A stretch of DNA of 64,000 bases from Calliopsis andreniformis (lineage: Eukaryota; Arthropoda; Insecta; Hymenoptera; Andrenidae), in contig NW_027480438.1 of assembly GCF_051401765.1 (NCBI RefSeq), positions 930,001-994,000 on the forward strand. Direction: 5' to 3'. The number at the start of each line of letters is the position of its first letter. The stretch's first letter is position 1. Positions 9,841 through 23,430 of the stretch are shown piece by piece. Both the position numbers and the translations under genes were made by a program. A model generated the notes under the pieces. The model saw only the letters and a program-made list of their open reading frames with translations, was not told the DNA's origin and ran no database searches.

Positions 9841-12800
9841 CAACAATCAGTTGTCAATCCTCAATTCTCAATAGAATATCCTCAATTCACAGTTTTCAAT
9901 ACTCAATACTCAATCTGCAATCTTCAAACCTCTATCCACAAACATCAATTCTCATCACTCAAACTTCAACACTCAGTCCTCATTGTTCAATCCTCAATCC
10001 TCAATTCCCAATCTTCAATCCTCAATACTGAATCTTCAATCCTCAATCCTCAATCCTCAATCCTCAGTCCTCAGTCCTCAGTCCTCAAACCTCAAACCTC
10101 AATCCTCAATCCCCAATCCTCAATCCTCAATCCTCAATCATCAATCCTCAATCTTCAATACTCAATCCTCAATCCTCAATCCTCAGTCCTCAAACCTCAA
10201 TTCTGAATCCTCAATTCTGTATCCTCATTCCTGAATCCTCAATCTTCAGCCCTCAGTCATCAACAATCAGTTGTCAATCCTAAATCCTCAATAGAATATC
10301 CTCAATTCACAGTTTTCAATACTCAATACTCAATCTCCAATCTTCAAACCTCTATACACAATCATCAATTCTCATCACTCAACACTCAACACTCAGTCCC
10401 CAATGCTCAATCCTCAATCCTCAATTCTCAATCTTCAATCATCAATACTGAATCTTCAATCCTCAATCCTCAATCCTCAATACTCAATCCTCAATCCTCA
10501 ATCTTCAACACTCAGCCCTCATCGTCAATCCTCAATCCTCAATCTTCAATCCTCAGTCCCCAATCCACAATCTTCAATCCTCAATACTCAATCCTTAATC
10601 TTCAATCCTCAATCCTCAATCCTCATTCTTCAATCCTCAGTACCCAATCCTCAATCTTCAATCCTCAATCCTCAATCCTCAATCCTCAATCCTCAATCCT
10701 CATTCTTCAATCCTCAATACCCAATCCTCAATCTTCAATCCTCAATCCTGAGTCCTCAATTCTCAATCCTCAATCCTCAGGCCTCAGTCCTCATACCTCA
10801 ATCCTCAACCCTCAGCCCTCATCGTCAATCCTCAATCCTCAATCTTCAATCCTCAGTCCCCAATCCTCAATCATCAATCCTCAATACTCAATCCTTAATC
10901 CTCAATCCTCAGTCCTCAATCCTAAATCTTCAATTCTCAATCCTCGATCCTCAGTCCTCAGTCCTCAAACCTCAATCCTCAACTCTCAGCCCTCATCCTC
11001 AATCCTCAGTCCTCAGTCTTCAATCCTCAATCCTCAATCCGCAATACTCAACCTTCAATCCTCAATCCTTGGTCCTCAAACCTCAATTCTGAATCCTCAA
11101 TCCTGAATCCTCTATCTTCAGACCTCAGTCATCAACAATCAGTTGTCAATCCTCAATCCTCAATAGAATATCCTCAATTCACAGTTTTCAATACTCAATA
11201 CTCAATCTGCAATCTTCAAACCTCTATCCACAATCATCAGTTCTCATCACTCAACGCTCAACACTCAGTCCTCAATGCTCAATCCTCAATCCTCAATTCT
11301 CAATCTTCAATCCTCAATTCTGAATCTTCAATCCTCAATCCTCAATCCTCAATACTCAATCCTCAATTCTCAATCTTCAACACTCAGTCCCCAATCCTCA
11401 ATCTTCAATCCTCAATACTCAATCCTCAATCCTCAATCCTCAATCCTCAATTCTCAATCCTGAATGCTCAATCTTCAATCCTCAATCCTCAATCCTCAAT
11501 CCTCAATCCTCAATCCTCAACCATCAATCCTCAATCTTCAATACTCAAACCTCAATCCTCAATCCTCAATCCTCAATACTCAAACATCAATCCTCAATTC
11601 TCAATACTGAATAGAATATCCTGAATTCTCAGGATTCTATACTCAATCCTCAATCCTCAATCTTCAATCATCAATATTCAATCTTCAATCCTCAATCCTC
11701 AATCCTCAATCCTCAATCCTCAATCATCAATCCTCAATCTTCAATACTCAATCCTCAATCCCCAATCCTCAATCCTCAATACTCAACCATCAATCCTCAA
11801 TTCCCAATACTCAATAGAATATCCTGAATTCTCAGGATTCTATACTCAAACCTCAATCCTCAGCCCTGAGCCCTCATGCACAATCCTCAATCCTCAATCC
11901 TCAATCCTCAATTCTCAATTCTCAATCCTCAGCCCTCAGTCCTCAAACCTCAATCATCAACCCTCAGCCCACGTCCTCAATCTTCAATCCTCAATCCTCA
12001 ATCCTCAATTCCCATTCTTCAATCCTCAATACCCAATCCTCAATCTTCAATCCTCAATCCTCAATCCTCAATTCTGAATCCTCAATCCTCAATCCTCAGA
12101 CCTCAAACATCAATACTCAGCCCTCAGTCCTCGTCCTCAATCCACAACACTCAATCCTCAATCCTCAATCTTCAATCCTCAACCCTCAATCCTCAATCCT
12201 CAATCCTCATTCTTCAATCCTCAATACCCAATCCTCAATCTTCAATCCTCAATCCTCAATCCTCAGTTCTCAATTCTCAATCCTCAATCCTCAGTCCTCG
12301 AACCTGAATTCTGAATCCGCATTCCTGAATCCTCAATCTTCAGCCCTCAGTCATCAACAATCAGTTGTCAATCCTCAATCCTCAATAGAATATCCTCAAT
12401 TCACAGTTTTCAATACTCAATACTCAATCTGCAATCTTCAAACTTCTATCCACAATCATCAATTCTCATCACTCAACCCTCAACACTCAGTCCTCAATGC
12501 ACAATCCTCAATCCCCAATCCTCATTCTTCAATCCTCAATTCAGAATCTTCAATCCTCAATACTCAATCTTCAATCCTCAATCCTCAATCCTCAATCATC
12601 AATCCTCAATCCTCAATCGTCAGCCTTCAACCCTCAATACACAATCTTCAATCCTCAACACTCAATCCTCAATCCTCAATCCTCAATGCTCATTCTACAA
12701 TCCTCAATACCCAATCCTCAATCTTCAATCGTCAATCCTCAATCATCAATCCTCAATCTTCAATACTCAACCCTCAATCCTCAATCCTCAATCCTCAATA

Positions 12801-13799
12801 CTCAACCATCAGTCCTCAATTCTCAATACTCAATAGAATATCCTGAATTCTCAGGATTCTATACTCAAACCTCAATCCTTAACCCTGAGCCCTCATTCAC
12901 AATCCTCAATCATCAATCCTCAATACTCAATCCTTAATCCTCAATCCTCAGTCCTCAATCCTCAATCCTCAATTCTCAATCCTCGATCCTCAGTCCTCAG
13001 ACCTCAAACCTCAATCGTCAACGCTCAGCCCTCATCCACAATCCTCAGTCCTCAGTCTTCAATCCTCACTCCTCAATCCTCAATCCTGAATCCTCAATCC
13101 TCAATCCTCAGTCCTCACCCATCAATCCTGAATCCTCAATCCTGAATCCTCAATCTTCAGACCTCAGACCTCAACAATCAGTTGTCAATCCTCAATCCTC
13201 AATAGAATATCACTAATTCACGGTTTTCAGTACTCAATACTCAATCTGCAATCTGCAAATCTCTATCCACAAACATCAATTCTCATCACTCAACCCTCAA
13301 CACTCATCCTCAATCTTCAATCCTCAATCCTCAATCCTCAATCCTCAATCCTCAATCCTCAATCCTCAATCCTCAATCCTCAATCCTCAATCTTCAATCC
13401 TCAATTCTCAATCTTGAATCCCCAATACTCAATCTTCAATCCTCAATCCTCAATCCTCAATCCTCAATCCTCGATCCTCAATCCTGAATACTCAATCTTC
13501 AATCCTCAATCCTCAATCCTCAATCCTCAATCCTCAATCCTCATTCCTCAATCCTCAATACCCAATCCTCCATCGTCAATCCTCATTCCTCAATCCTCAA
13601 TTCTCAATCCTCAATCCTCAGTCCCCCGTCCTCAAACCTCAATCCTAAACCCTCAGCACTCATCCTCAATCCTCAATCCTCAATCCGCAATCCTCAATAT
13701 TCAATCTTCAATACTCAATCTTCAATCCTCAATCCTCAGTCCTCAAACCTCAATTCTGAATCCTCAATCCTGAATCCTCAATCTTCGGCCCTCAGACCG
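9841..13799 (+). repeat. HOR 3966-type, copy 2 (3959 bp)
   Basis: Same order A-B-C-D-E, with subunits of 420, 872, 1222, 817 and 628 bp. It is one heptamer shorter than copy 1, in the E part. Palindromes are at 11611, 11814 and 12833. In the C-D unit the base before the first palindrome differs (TACTGAATAG against TACTCAATAG in copy 1). Confidence 0.92.
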
Positions 13800-14707
13800 C
13801 AACAATCAGTTGTCAATCCTCAATTCTCAATAGAATATCCTCAATTCACAGTTTTCAATACTCAATACTCAATCTGCAATCTTCAAACCTCTATCCACAA
13901 ACATCAATTCTCATCACTCAAACTTCAACACTCAGTCCTCATTGTTCAATCCTCAATCCTCAATTCCCAATCTTCAATCCTCAATACTGAATCTTCAATC
14001 CTCAATCCTCAATCCTCAATCCTCAGTCCTCAGTCCTCAGTCCTCAAACCTCAAACCTCAATCCTCAATCCCCAATCCTCAATCCTCAATCCTCAATCAT
14101 CAATCCTCAATCTTCAATACTCAATCCTCAATCCTCAATCCTCAATCCTCAATCGTCAGTCTTCAATCCTCAATACTCAACCATCAATCCTCAATTCTCA
14201 ATACTCAATAGAATATCCTGAATTCTCAGGATTCTATACTCAAACCTCAATCCTCAGCCCTGAGCCCTCATTCACAATCCTCAATCCTCAATCCTCAATC
14301 CTCAATTCTCAATCCTCAATCCTCAGCCCTCAGTCCTCAAACCTCAATCCTCAACCCTCAGCCCTCGTCCTCAATCTTCAATCCTCAATCCTCAATCCTC
14401 AATCCCCAATCCTCAATCTTCAATCCTCTATACTCCTTCTTCAATCCTCAATCCTCAATCCTCAATCCTCAATCCTCAATCTTCAATCCTCAATACCCAA
14501 TACTCAATCTTCAATCCACAATCCTCAATCCTCAATTCTCAATCCTCAATTCTCAATCCTCAGTCCTCGAACCTCAATCCTCAATCCTCAATCCTCAATG
14601 CTCAATCTTCAATCTTCAATACTCAATCTTCAATCCTCATACCTCAGTCCTCAAACCTCAATTCTGAATCCTCAATCCTGAACCCTCAATCCTCGGCCCT
14701 CAGTCCT
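13800..14707 (+). repeat. A-to-F unit, 908 bp, second copy
   Basis: Matches 1775-2682 at a shift of 12,025 bp with very few differences. Palindrome at 14208. Up to about 14,145 it also matches 40,298-40,643, where the 26.5 kb duplication ends. Confidence 0.9.
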
Positions 14708-15964
14708 CAACAATCAGTTGTCAATCCTCAATACTCAATAGAATCTCCTCAATTCACAGCTTTCACTACGCAGTACTCAATCTGCAATCTTCAAACCTCT
14801 ATACACAAACATCAATTCTCATCACTCAACCCTCAACACTCAGTCCTCAATGTTCAATACTCAATCCTCATTCCTCAATCCTCAACCGTCAACCTTCAAT
14901 CCTCAATACTCAATCTTCAATCCTCAATCCTCAATCCTCAATCCTCCATCCTCATTCTTCAATCCTCAGTACCCAATCCCCAGTCTTCAATCCTCAATCC
15001 TCAATCCTCAATCCTCAATCCTCAATCCTCAATACTCAACCATCAATCCTCAATTCTCAATACTCAATAGAGTATCCTGAATTCTCAGGATTCTATACTC
15101 AATCCTCAATCCTTAACCCTGAGCCCTCATTCACAATCCTCAATCCTCAATCTTCAATCCTCAATTCTCAATCCTCAAACCTCAGCCCTCAGTCCTCAAA
15201 CCTCAATCCTCAACCCTCAGCCCTCATCGTCAATCTTGAATCCTCAATCCTCAATCCTCAATCCCCAATACTCAATCTTCAATCCTCAATACTCTTTCTT
15301 CAATCCTCAATCCTCAATCCTCAATCCTCAATCCTCAACCCTCAATCCTCATTCCTCAATCCTCAATCCTCAGTCTTCAATTCTCAATACTCAATCTTCA
15401 ATCCTCAATCCTCAATCCTCAATCCTCAATCCTCAATATTCAATCGTCAGTCTTCAATCCTCAATACTCAATCTTCAATACTCAATCCTCAATCCTCAAT
15501 CCTCAATCCTCAATCCTCAATCCTCAATCCTCAATCCTCAATCCTCAATCCTCAATCTTCAATCCTCAATTCTCAATCTTGAATCCCCAATACTCAATCT
15601 TCAATCCTCAATCCTCAATCCTCAATCCTCAATCCTCGATCCTCAATCCTGAATACTCAATCTTCAATCCTCAATCCTCAATCCTCAATCCTCAATCCTC
15701 AATCCTCATTCCTCAATCCTCAATACCCAATCCTCCATCGTCAATCCTCATTCCTCAATCCTCAATTCTCAATCCTCAATCCTCAGTCCCCCGTCCTCAA
15801 ACCTCAATCCTCAACCCTCAGCACTCATCCTCAATCCTCAATCCTCAATCCGCAATCCTCAATATTCAATCTTCAATACTCAATCTTCAATCCTCAATCC
15901 TCAGTCATCAAACCTCAATTCTAAATCCTCAATCCTGAATCCTCAATCTTCGGCCCTCAGACCG
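14708..15964 (+). repeat. F unit, 1257 bp, second copy
   Basis: Matches 2683-3939 at a shift of 12,025 bp. Small private changes include CTCAAACCTCAGCCC near 15,176 in place of CTCAATCCTCAGCCC. ATAGAGT palindrome at 15067. Confidence 0.9.
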
Positions 15965-17899
15965 CAACAATCAGTTGTCAATCCTCAATTCTCAATAGAA
16001 TATCCTCAATTCACAGTTTTCAATACTCAATACTCAATCTGCAATCTTCAAACCTCTATCCACAAACATCAATACTCATCACTCAAACTTCAACACTCAG
16101 TCCTCATTGTTCAATCCTCAATCCTCAATTCCCAATCTTCAATCCTCAATACTGAATCTTCAATCCTCAATCCTCAATCCTCAATCCTCAGTCCTCAGTC
16201 CTCAGTCCTCAAACCTCAAACCTCAATCCTCAATCCCCAATCCTCAATCCTCAATCCTCAATCATCAATCCTCAATCTTCAATACTCAATCCTCAATCCT
16301 CAATCCTCAGTCCTCAAACCTCAATTCTGAATCCTCAATTCTGTATCCTCATTCCTGAATCCTCAATCTTCAGCCCTCAGTCATCAACAATCAGTTGTCA
16401 ATCCTAAATCCTCAATAGAATATCCTCAATTCACAGTTTTCAATACTCAATACTCAATCTCCAATCTTCAAACCTCTATCCACAATCATCAATTCTCATC
16501 ACTCAACACTCAACACTCAGTCCCCAATCCTCAATCCTCAATCCTCAATTCTCAATCTTCAATCATCAATACTGAATCTTCAATCCTCAATCCTCAATCC
16601 TCAATACTCAATCCTCAATCCTCAATCTTCAACACTCAGCCCTCATCGTCAATCCTCAATCCTCAATCTTCAATACTCAGTCCCCAATCCACAATCTTCA
16701 ATCCTCAATACTCAATCCTTAATCTTCAATCCTCAATCCTCAATCCTCATTCTTCAATCCTCAGTACCCAATCCTCAATCTTCAATCCTCAATCCTCAAT
16801 CCTCAATCCTCAATCCTCAATCCTCATTCTTCAATCCTCAATACCCAATCCTCAATCTTCAATCCTCAATCCTGAGTCCTCAATTCTCAATCCTCAATCC
16901 TCAGGCCTCAGTCCTCATACCTCAATCCTCAACCCTCAGCCCTCATCGTCAATCCTCAATCCTCAATCTTCAATCCTCAGTCCCCAATCCTCAATCATCA
17001 ATCCTCAATACTCAATCCTTAATCCTCAATCCTCAGTCCTCAATCCTAAATCTTCAATTCTCAATCCTCGATCCTCAGTCCTCAGTCCTCAAACCTCAAT
17101 CCTCAACTCTCAGCCCTCATCCTCAATCCTCAGTCCTCAGTCTTCAATCCTCAATCCTCAATCCGCAATACTCAACCTTCAATCCTCAATCCTTGGTCCT
17201 CAAACCTCAATTCTGAATCCTCAATCCTGAATCCTCAATCTTCAGACCTCAGTCATCAACAATCAGTTGTCAATCCTCAATCCTCAATAGAATATCCTCA
17301 ATTCACAGTTTTCAATACTCAATACTCAATCTGCAATCTTCAAACCTCTATCCACAATCATCAGTTCTCATCACTCAACGCTCAACACTCAGTCCTCAAT
17401 GCTCAATCCTCAATCCTCAATTCTCAATCTTCAATCCTCAATTCTGAATCTTCAATCCTCAATCCTCAATCCTCAATACTCAATCCTCAACCCTCAATCT
17501 TCAATCCTCAGTCCCCAATCCTCAATCTTCAATCCTCAATACTCAATCCTCAATCTTCAATCCTCAATCCTCGATCCTCAATCCTGAATACTCAATCTTC
17601 AATCCTCAATCCTCAATCCTCAATCCTCAATCCTCAATCCTCATTCCTCAATCCTCAATACCCAATCCTCAATCGTCAATCCTCATTCCTCAATCCTCAA
17701 TTCTCAATCCTCAATCCTCAGTCCCCCGTCCTCAAACCTCAATCCTCAACCCTCAGCACTCATCCTCAATCCTCAATCCTCAATCCGCAATCCTCAATAT
17801 TCAATCTTCAATACTCAATCTTCAATCCTCAATCCTCAGTCCTCAAACCTCAATTCTGAATCCTCAATCCTGAATCCTCAATCTTCGGCCCTCAGACCG
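15965..17899 (+). repeat. HOR 1935 bp, second location
   Basis: Matches 3940-5874 at a shift of 12,025 bp. In the B block the ATG seen at 4502 is lost (CCCCAATCCTC near 16,523 instead of CCCCAATGCTC), so the long open frame of other copies has no ATG here. Such free loss argues against coding. Confidence 0.91.
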
Positions 17900-19191
17900 C
17901 AACAATCAGTTGTCAATCCTCAATTCTCAATAGAATATCCTCAATTCACAGTTTTCAATACTCAATACTCAATCTGCAATCTTCAAACCTCTATCCACAA
18001 ACATCAATTCTCATCACTCAAACTTCAACACTCAGTCCTCATTGTTCAATCCTCAATCCTCAATTCCCAATCTTCAATCCTCAATACTGAATCTTCAATC
18101 CTCAATCCTCAATCCTCAATCCTCAGTCCTCAGTCCTCAGTCCTCAAACCTCAAACCTCAATCCTCAATCCCCAATCCTCAATCCTCAATCCTCAATCAT
18201 CAATCCTCAATCTTCAATACTCAATCCTCAATCCTCAATCCTCAGTCCTCAAACCTCAATTCTGAATCCTCAATTCTGTATCCTCATTCCTGAATCCTCA
18301 ATCTTCAGCCCTCAGTCATCAACAATCAGTTGTCAATCCTAAATCCTCAATAGAATATCCTCAATTCACAGTTTTCAATACTCAATACTCAATCTCCAAT
18401 CTTCAAACCTCTATCCACAATCATCAATTCTCATCACTCAACACTCAACACTCAGTCCCCAATGCTCAATCCTCAATCCTCAATTCTCAATCTTCAATCA
18501 TCAATACTGAATCTTCAATCCTCAATCCTCAATCCTCAATACTCAATCCTCAATCCTCAATCTTCAACACTCAGCCCTCATCGTCAATCCTCAATCCTCA
18601 ATCTTCAATCCTCAGTCCCCAATCCACAATCTTCAATCCTCAATACTCAATCCTTAATCTTCAATCCTCAATCCTCAATCCTCATTCTTCAATCCTCAGT
18701 ACCCAATCCTCAATCTTCAATCCTCAATCCTCAATCCTCAATCCTCAATCCTCAATCCTCATTCTTCAATCCTCAATACCCAATCCTCAATCTTCAATCC
18801 TCAATCCTGAGTCCTCAATTCTCAATCCTCAATCCTCAGGCCTCAGTCCTCATACCTCAATCCTCAACCCTCAGCCCTCATCGTCAATCCTCAATCCTCA
18901 ATCTTCAATCCTCAGTCCCCAATCCTCAATCATCAATCCTCAATACTCAATCCTTAATCCTCAATCCTCAGTCCTCAATCCTAAATCTTCAATTCTCAAT
19001 CCTCGATCCTCAGTCCTCAGTCCTCAAACCTCAATCCTCAACTCTCAGCCCTCATCCTCAATCCTCAGTCCTCAGTCTTCAATCCTCAATCCTCAATCCG
19101 CAATACTCAACCTTCAATCCTCAATCCTTGGTCCTCAAACCTCAATTCTGAATCCTCAATCCTGAATCCTCAATCTTCAGACCTCAGTCAT
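17900..19191 (+). repeat. A-B part of a second 1935-bp HOR
   Basis: A (420 bp) and B (872 bp) units matching 5875-7166 at a shift of 12,025 bp. The third subunit is interrupted by a junction at about 19,277. Confidence 0.9.
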
Positions 19192-19840
19192 CAACAATCA
19201 GTTGTCAATCCTCAATCCTCAATAGAATATCCTCAATTCACAGTTTTCAATACTCAATACTCAATCTGCAATCTTCAATCCTCAATCGTCAGCCTTCAAC
19301 CCTCAATACACAATCTTCAATCCTCAACACTCAATCCTCAATCCTCAATCCTCAATGCTCATTCTACAATCCTCAATACCCAATCCTCAATCTTCAATCG
19401 TCAATCCTCAATCATCAATCCTCAATCTTCAATACTCAACCCTCAATCCTCAATCCTCAATCCTCAATACTCAACCATCAGTCCTCAATTCTCAATACTC
19501 AATAGAATATCCTGAATTCTCAGGATTCTATACTCAAACCTCAATCCTTAACCCTGAGCCCTCATTCACAATCCTCAATCCTCAATCCTCAATACTCAAT
19601 CCTTAATCCTCAATCCTCAGTCCTCAATCCTCAATCCTCAATTCTCAATCCTCGATCCTCAGTCCTCAGACCTCAAACCTCAATCGTCAACGCTCAGCCC
19701 TCATCCACAATCCTCAGTCCTCAGTCTTCAATCCTCACTCCTCAATCCTCAATCCTGAATCCTCAATCCTCAATCCTCAGTCCTCACCCATCAATCCTGA
19801 ATCCTCAATCCTGAATCCTCAATCTTCAGACCTCAGACCT
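19192..19840 (+). repeat. Hybrid C/D unit, 649 bp, with internal junction
   Basis: The C anchor block runs to about 19,277 (CTGCAATCTTCAA) and then jumps to the inside of a D unit (TCAATCGTCAGCCTTC). The D anchor's 3' half and its first part are missing. The result is 168 bp shorter than a normal D-E spacing of 817 bp. Palindrome at 19502. Confidence 0.87.
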
Positions 19841-20503
19841 CAACAATCAGTTGTCAATCCTCAATCCTCAATAGAATATCACTAATTCACAGTTTTCAAC
19901 ACTCAATACCCAATCCTCAATCCTCAATCCTCAATCCTCAATCCTCAATCGTCAGTCTTCAATCCTCAATACTCAACCATCAATCCTCAATTCTCAATAC
20001 TCAATAGAATATCCTGAATTCTCAGGATTCTATACTCAAACCTCAATCCTCAGCCCTGAGCCCTCATTCACAATCCTCAATCCTCAATCCTCAATCCTCA
20101 ATTCTCAATCCTCAATCCTCAGCCCTCAGTCCTCAAACCTCAATCCTCAACCCTCAGCCCTCGTCCTCAATCTTCAATCCTCAATCCTCAATCCTCAATC
20201 CCCAATCCTCAATCTTCAATCCTCTATACTCCTTCTTCAATCCTCAATCCTCAATCCTCAATCCTCAATCCTCATTCTTCAATCCTCAATACCCAATACT
20301 CAATCTTCAATCCACAATCCTCAATCCTCAATTCTCAATCCTCAATTCTCAATCCTCAGTCCTCGAACCTCAATCCTCAATCCTCAATCCTCAATACTCA
20401 ATCTTCAATCTTCAATACTCAATCTTCAATCCTCATACCTCAGTCCTCAAACCTCAATTCTGAATCCTCAATCCTGAACCCTCAATCCTCGGCCCTCAGT
20501 CCT
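19841..20503 (+). repeat. E-to-F unit, 663 bp
   Basis: The E anchor block is cut after TTCACAGTTTTCAACACTC and continues with A-F type sequence including palindrome 20004. The same fusion, 111 bp shorter, is at 41535, so the fusion happened once and was then duplicated. A similar, more diverged 663-bp unit starts at 56387. Confidence 0.86.
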
Positions 20504-21767
20504 CAACAATCAGTTGTCAATCCTCAATACTCAATAGAATCTCCTCAATTCACAGCTTTCACTACGCAGTACTCAATCTGCAATCTTCAAACCTCTATAC
20601 ACAAACATCAATTCTCATCACTCAACCCTCAACACTCAGTCCTCAATGTTCAATACTCAATCCTCATTCCTCAATCCTCAACCGTCAACCTTCAATCCTC
20701 AATACTCAATCTTCAATCCTCAATCCTCAATCCTCAATCCTCCATCCTCATTCTTCAATCCTCAGTACCCAATCCCCAGTCTTCAATCCTCAATCCTCAA
20801 TCCTCAATCCTCAATCCTCAATCCTCAATACTCAACCATCAATCCTCAATTCTCAATACTCAATAGAGTATCCTGAATTCTCAGGATTCTATACTCAATC
20901 CTCAATCCTTAACCCTGAGCCCTCATTCACAATCCTCAATCCTCAATCTTCAATCCTCAATTCTCAATCCTCAATCCTCAGCCCTCAGTCCTCAAACCTC
21001 AATCCTCAACCCTCAGCCCTCATCGTCAATCTTGAATCCTCAATCCTCAATCCTCAATCCCCAATACTCAATCTTCAATCCTCAATACTCTTTCTTCAAT
21101 CCTCAATCCTCAATCCTCAATCCTCAATCCTCAACCCTCAATCCTCATTCCTCAATCCTCAATCCTCAGTCTTCAATTCTCAATACTCAATCTTCAATCC
21201 TCAATCCTCAATCCTCAATCCTCAATCCTCAATATTCAATCGTCAGTCTTCAATCCTCAATACTCAATCTTCAATACTCAATCCTCAATCCTCAATCCTC
21301 AATCCTCAATCCTCAATCCTCAATCCTCAATCCTCAATCCTCAATCCTCAATCTTCAATCCTCAATTCTCAATCTTGAATCCCCAATACTCAATCTTCAA
21401 TCCTCAATCCTCAATCCTCAATCCTCAATCCTCGATCCTCAATCCTGAATACTCAATCTTCAATCCTCAATCCTCAATCCTCAATCCTCAATCCTCAATC
21501 CTCAATCCTCATTCCTCAATCCTCAATACCCAATCCTCCATCGTCAATCCTCATTCCTCAATCCTCAATTCTCAATACTCAATCCTCAGTCCCCCGTCCT
21601 CAAACCTCAATCCTCAACCCTCAGCACTCATCCTCAATCCTCAATCCTCAATCCGCAATCCTCAATATTCAATCTTCAATACTCAATCTTCAATCCTCAA
21701 TCCTCAGTCCTCAAACCTCAATTCTGAATCCTCAATCCTGAATCCTCAATCTTCGGCCCTCAGACCG
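20504..21767 (+). repeat. F unit, 1264 bp
   Basis: As the F unit at 14708 (shift 5796 bp) but one heptamer longer near 21,500. Its continuation contains the longest open frame in the window (252 codons, 21375-22133, TTG start), which depends on chance absence of stops and is not considered a gene. ATAGAGT palindrome at 20863. Confidence 0.88.
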
Positions 21768-23059
21768 CAACAATCAGTTGTCAATCCTCAATTCTCAATA
21801 GAATATCCTCAATTCACAGTTTTCAATACTCAATACTCAATCTGCAATCTTCAAACCTCTATCCACAAACATCAATTCTCATCACTCAAACTTCAACACT
21901 CAGTCCTCATTGTTCAATCCTCAATCCTCAATTCCCAATCTTCAATCCTCAATACTGAATCTTCAATCCTCAATCCTCAATCCTCAATCCTCAGTCCTCA
22001 GTCCTCAGTCCTCAAACCTCAAACCTCAATCCTCAATCCCCAATCCTCAATCCTCAATCCTCAATCATCAATCCTCAATCTTCAATACTCAATCCTCAAT
22101 CCTCAATCCTCAGTCCTCAAACCTCAATTCTGAATCCTCAATTCTGTATCCTCATTCCTGAATCCTCAATCTTCAGCCCTCAGTCATCAACAATCAGTTG
22201 TCAATCCTAAATCCTCAATAGAATATCCTCAATTCACAGTTTTCAATACTCAATACTCAATCTCCAATCTTCAAACCTCTATCCACAATCATCAATTCTC
22301 ATCACTCAACACTCAACACTCAGTCCCCAATGCTCAATCCTCAATCCTCAATTCTCAATCTTCAATCATCAATACTGAATCTTCAATCCTCAATCCTCAA
22401 TCCTCAATACTCAATCCTCAATCCTCAATCTTCAACACTCAGCCCTCATCGTCAATCCTCAATCCTCAATCTTCAATACTCAGTCCCCAATCCACAATCT
22501 TCAATCCTCAATACTCAATCCTTAATCTTCAATCCTCAATCCTCAATCCTCATTCTTCAATCCTCAGTACCCAATCCTCAATCTTGAATCCTCAATCCTC
22601 AATCCTCAATCCTCAATCCTCAATCCTCATTCTTCAATCCTCAATACCCAATCCTCAATCTTCAATCCTCAATCCTGAGTCCTCAATTCTCAATCCTCAA
22701 TCCTCAGGCCTCAGTCCTCATACCTCAATCCTCAACCCTCAGCCCTCATCGTCAATCCTCAATCCTCAATCTTCAATCCTCAGTCCCCAATCCTCAATCA
22801 TCAATCCTCAATACTCAATCCTTAATCCTCAATCCTCAGTCCTCAATCCTAAATCTTCAATTCTCAATCCTCGATCCTCAGTCCTCAGTCCTCAAACCTC
22901 AATCCTCAACTCTCAGCCCTCATCCTCAATCCTCAGTCCTCAGTCTTCAATCCTCAATCCTCAATCCGCAATACTCAACCTTCAATCCTCAATCCTTGGT
23001 CCTCAAACCTCAATTCTGAATCCTCAATCCTGAATCCTCAATCTTCAGACCTCAGTCAT
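21768..23059 (+). repeat. A-B units (420 + 872 bp)
   Basis: Standard A and B units. Matching copy at 43344-44635 (shift 21,576 bp). Confidence 0.9.
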
Positions 23060-23430
23060 CAACAATCAGTTGTCAATCCTCAATCCTCAATAGAATATCC
23101 TCAATTCACAGTTTTCAATACTCAATACTCAATCTGCAATCTTCAAACCTCTATCCACAATCATCAGTTCTCATCACTCAACGCTCAACACTCAGTCCTC
23201 AATGCTCAATCCTCAATCCTCAATTCTCAATCTTCAATCCTCAATTCTGAATCTTCAATCCTCAATCCTCAATCCTCAATACTCAATCCTCAACCCTCAA
23301 TCTTCAATCCTCAGTCCCCAATCCTCAATCTTCAATCCGCAATACTCAACCTTCAATCCTCAATCCTTGGTCCTCAAACCTCAATTCTGAATCCTCAATC
23401 CTGAATCCTCAATCTTCAGACCTCAGTCAT
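23060..23430 (+). repeat. Truncated C unit, 371 bp
   Basis: Begins as C. At about 23,335 it is joined to the last 95 or so bases of a B-C unit (GCAATACTCAACCTTC, CCTTGGTCC). This looks like an unequal-exchange product and brings two C anchors only 371 bp apart. Confidence 0.85.

Noticed and set aside
21375..22133. Longest open frame (252 codons) as a gene for a repeat-rich protein
   Set aside because: It starts at a TTG inside the satellite, encodes only variants of the heptapeptide that the heptamer gives in any + frame, and ends or continues according to chance stops in CTGA, TAG or TTAA variants. Copies of the same sequence elsewhere are broken at other points.
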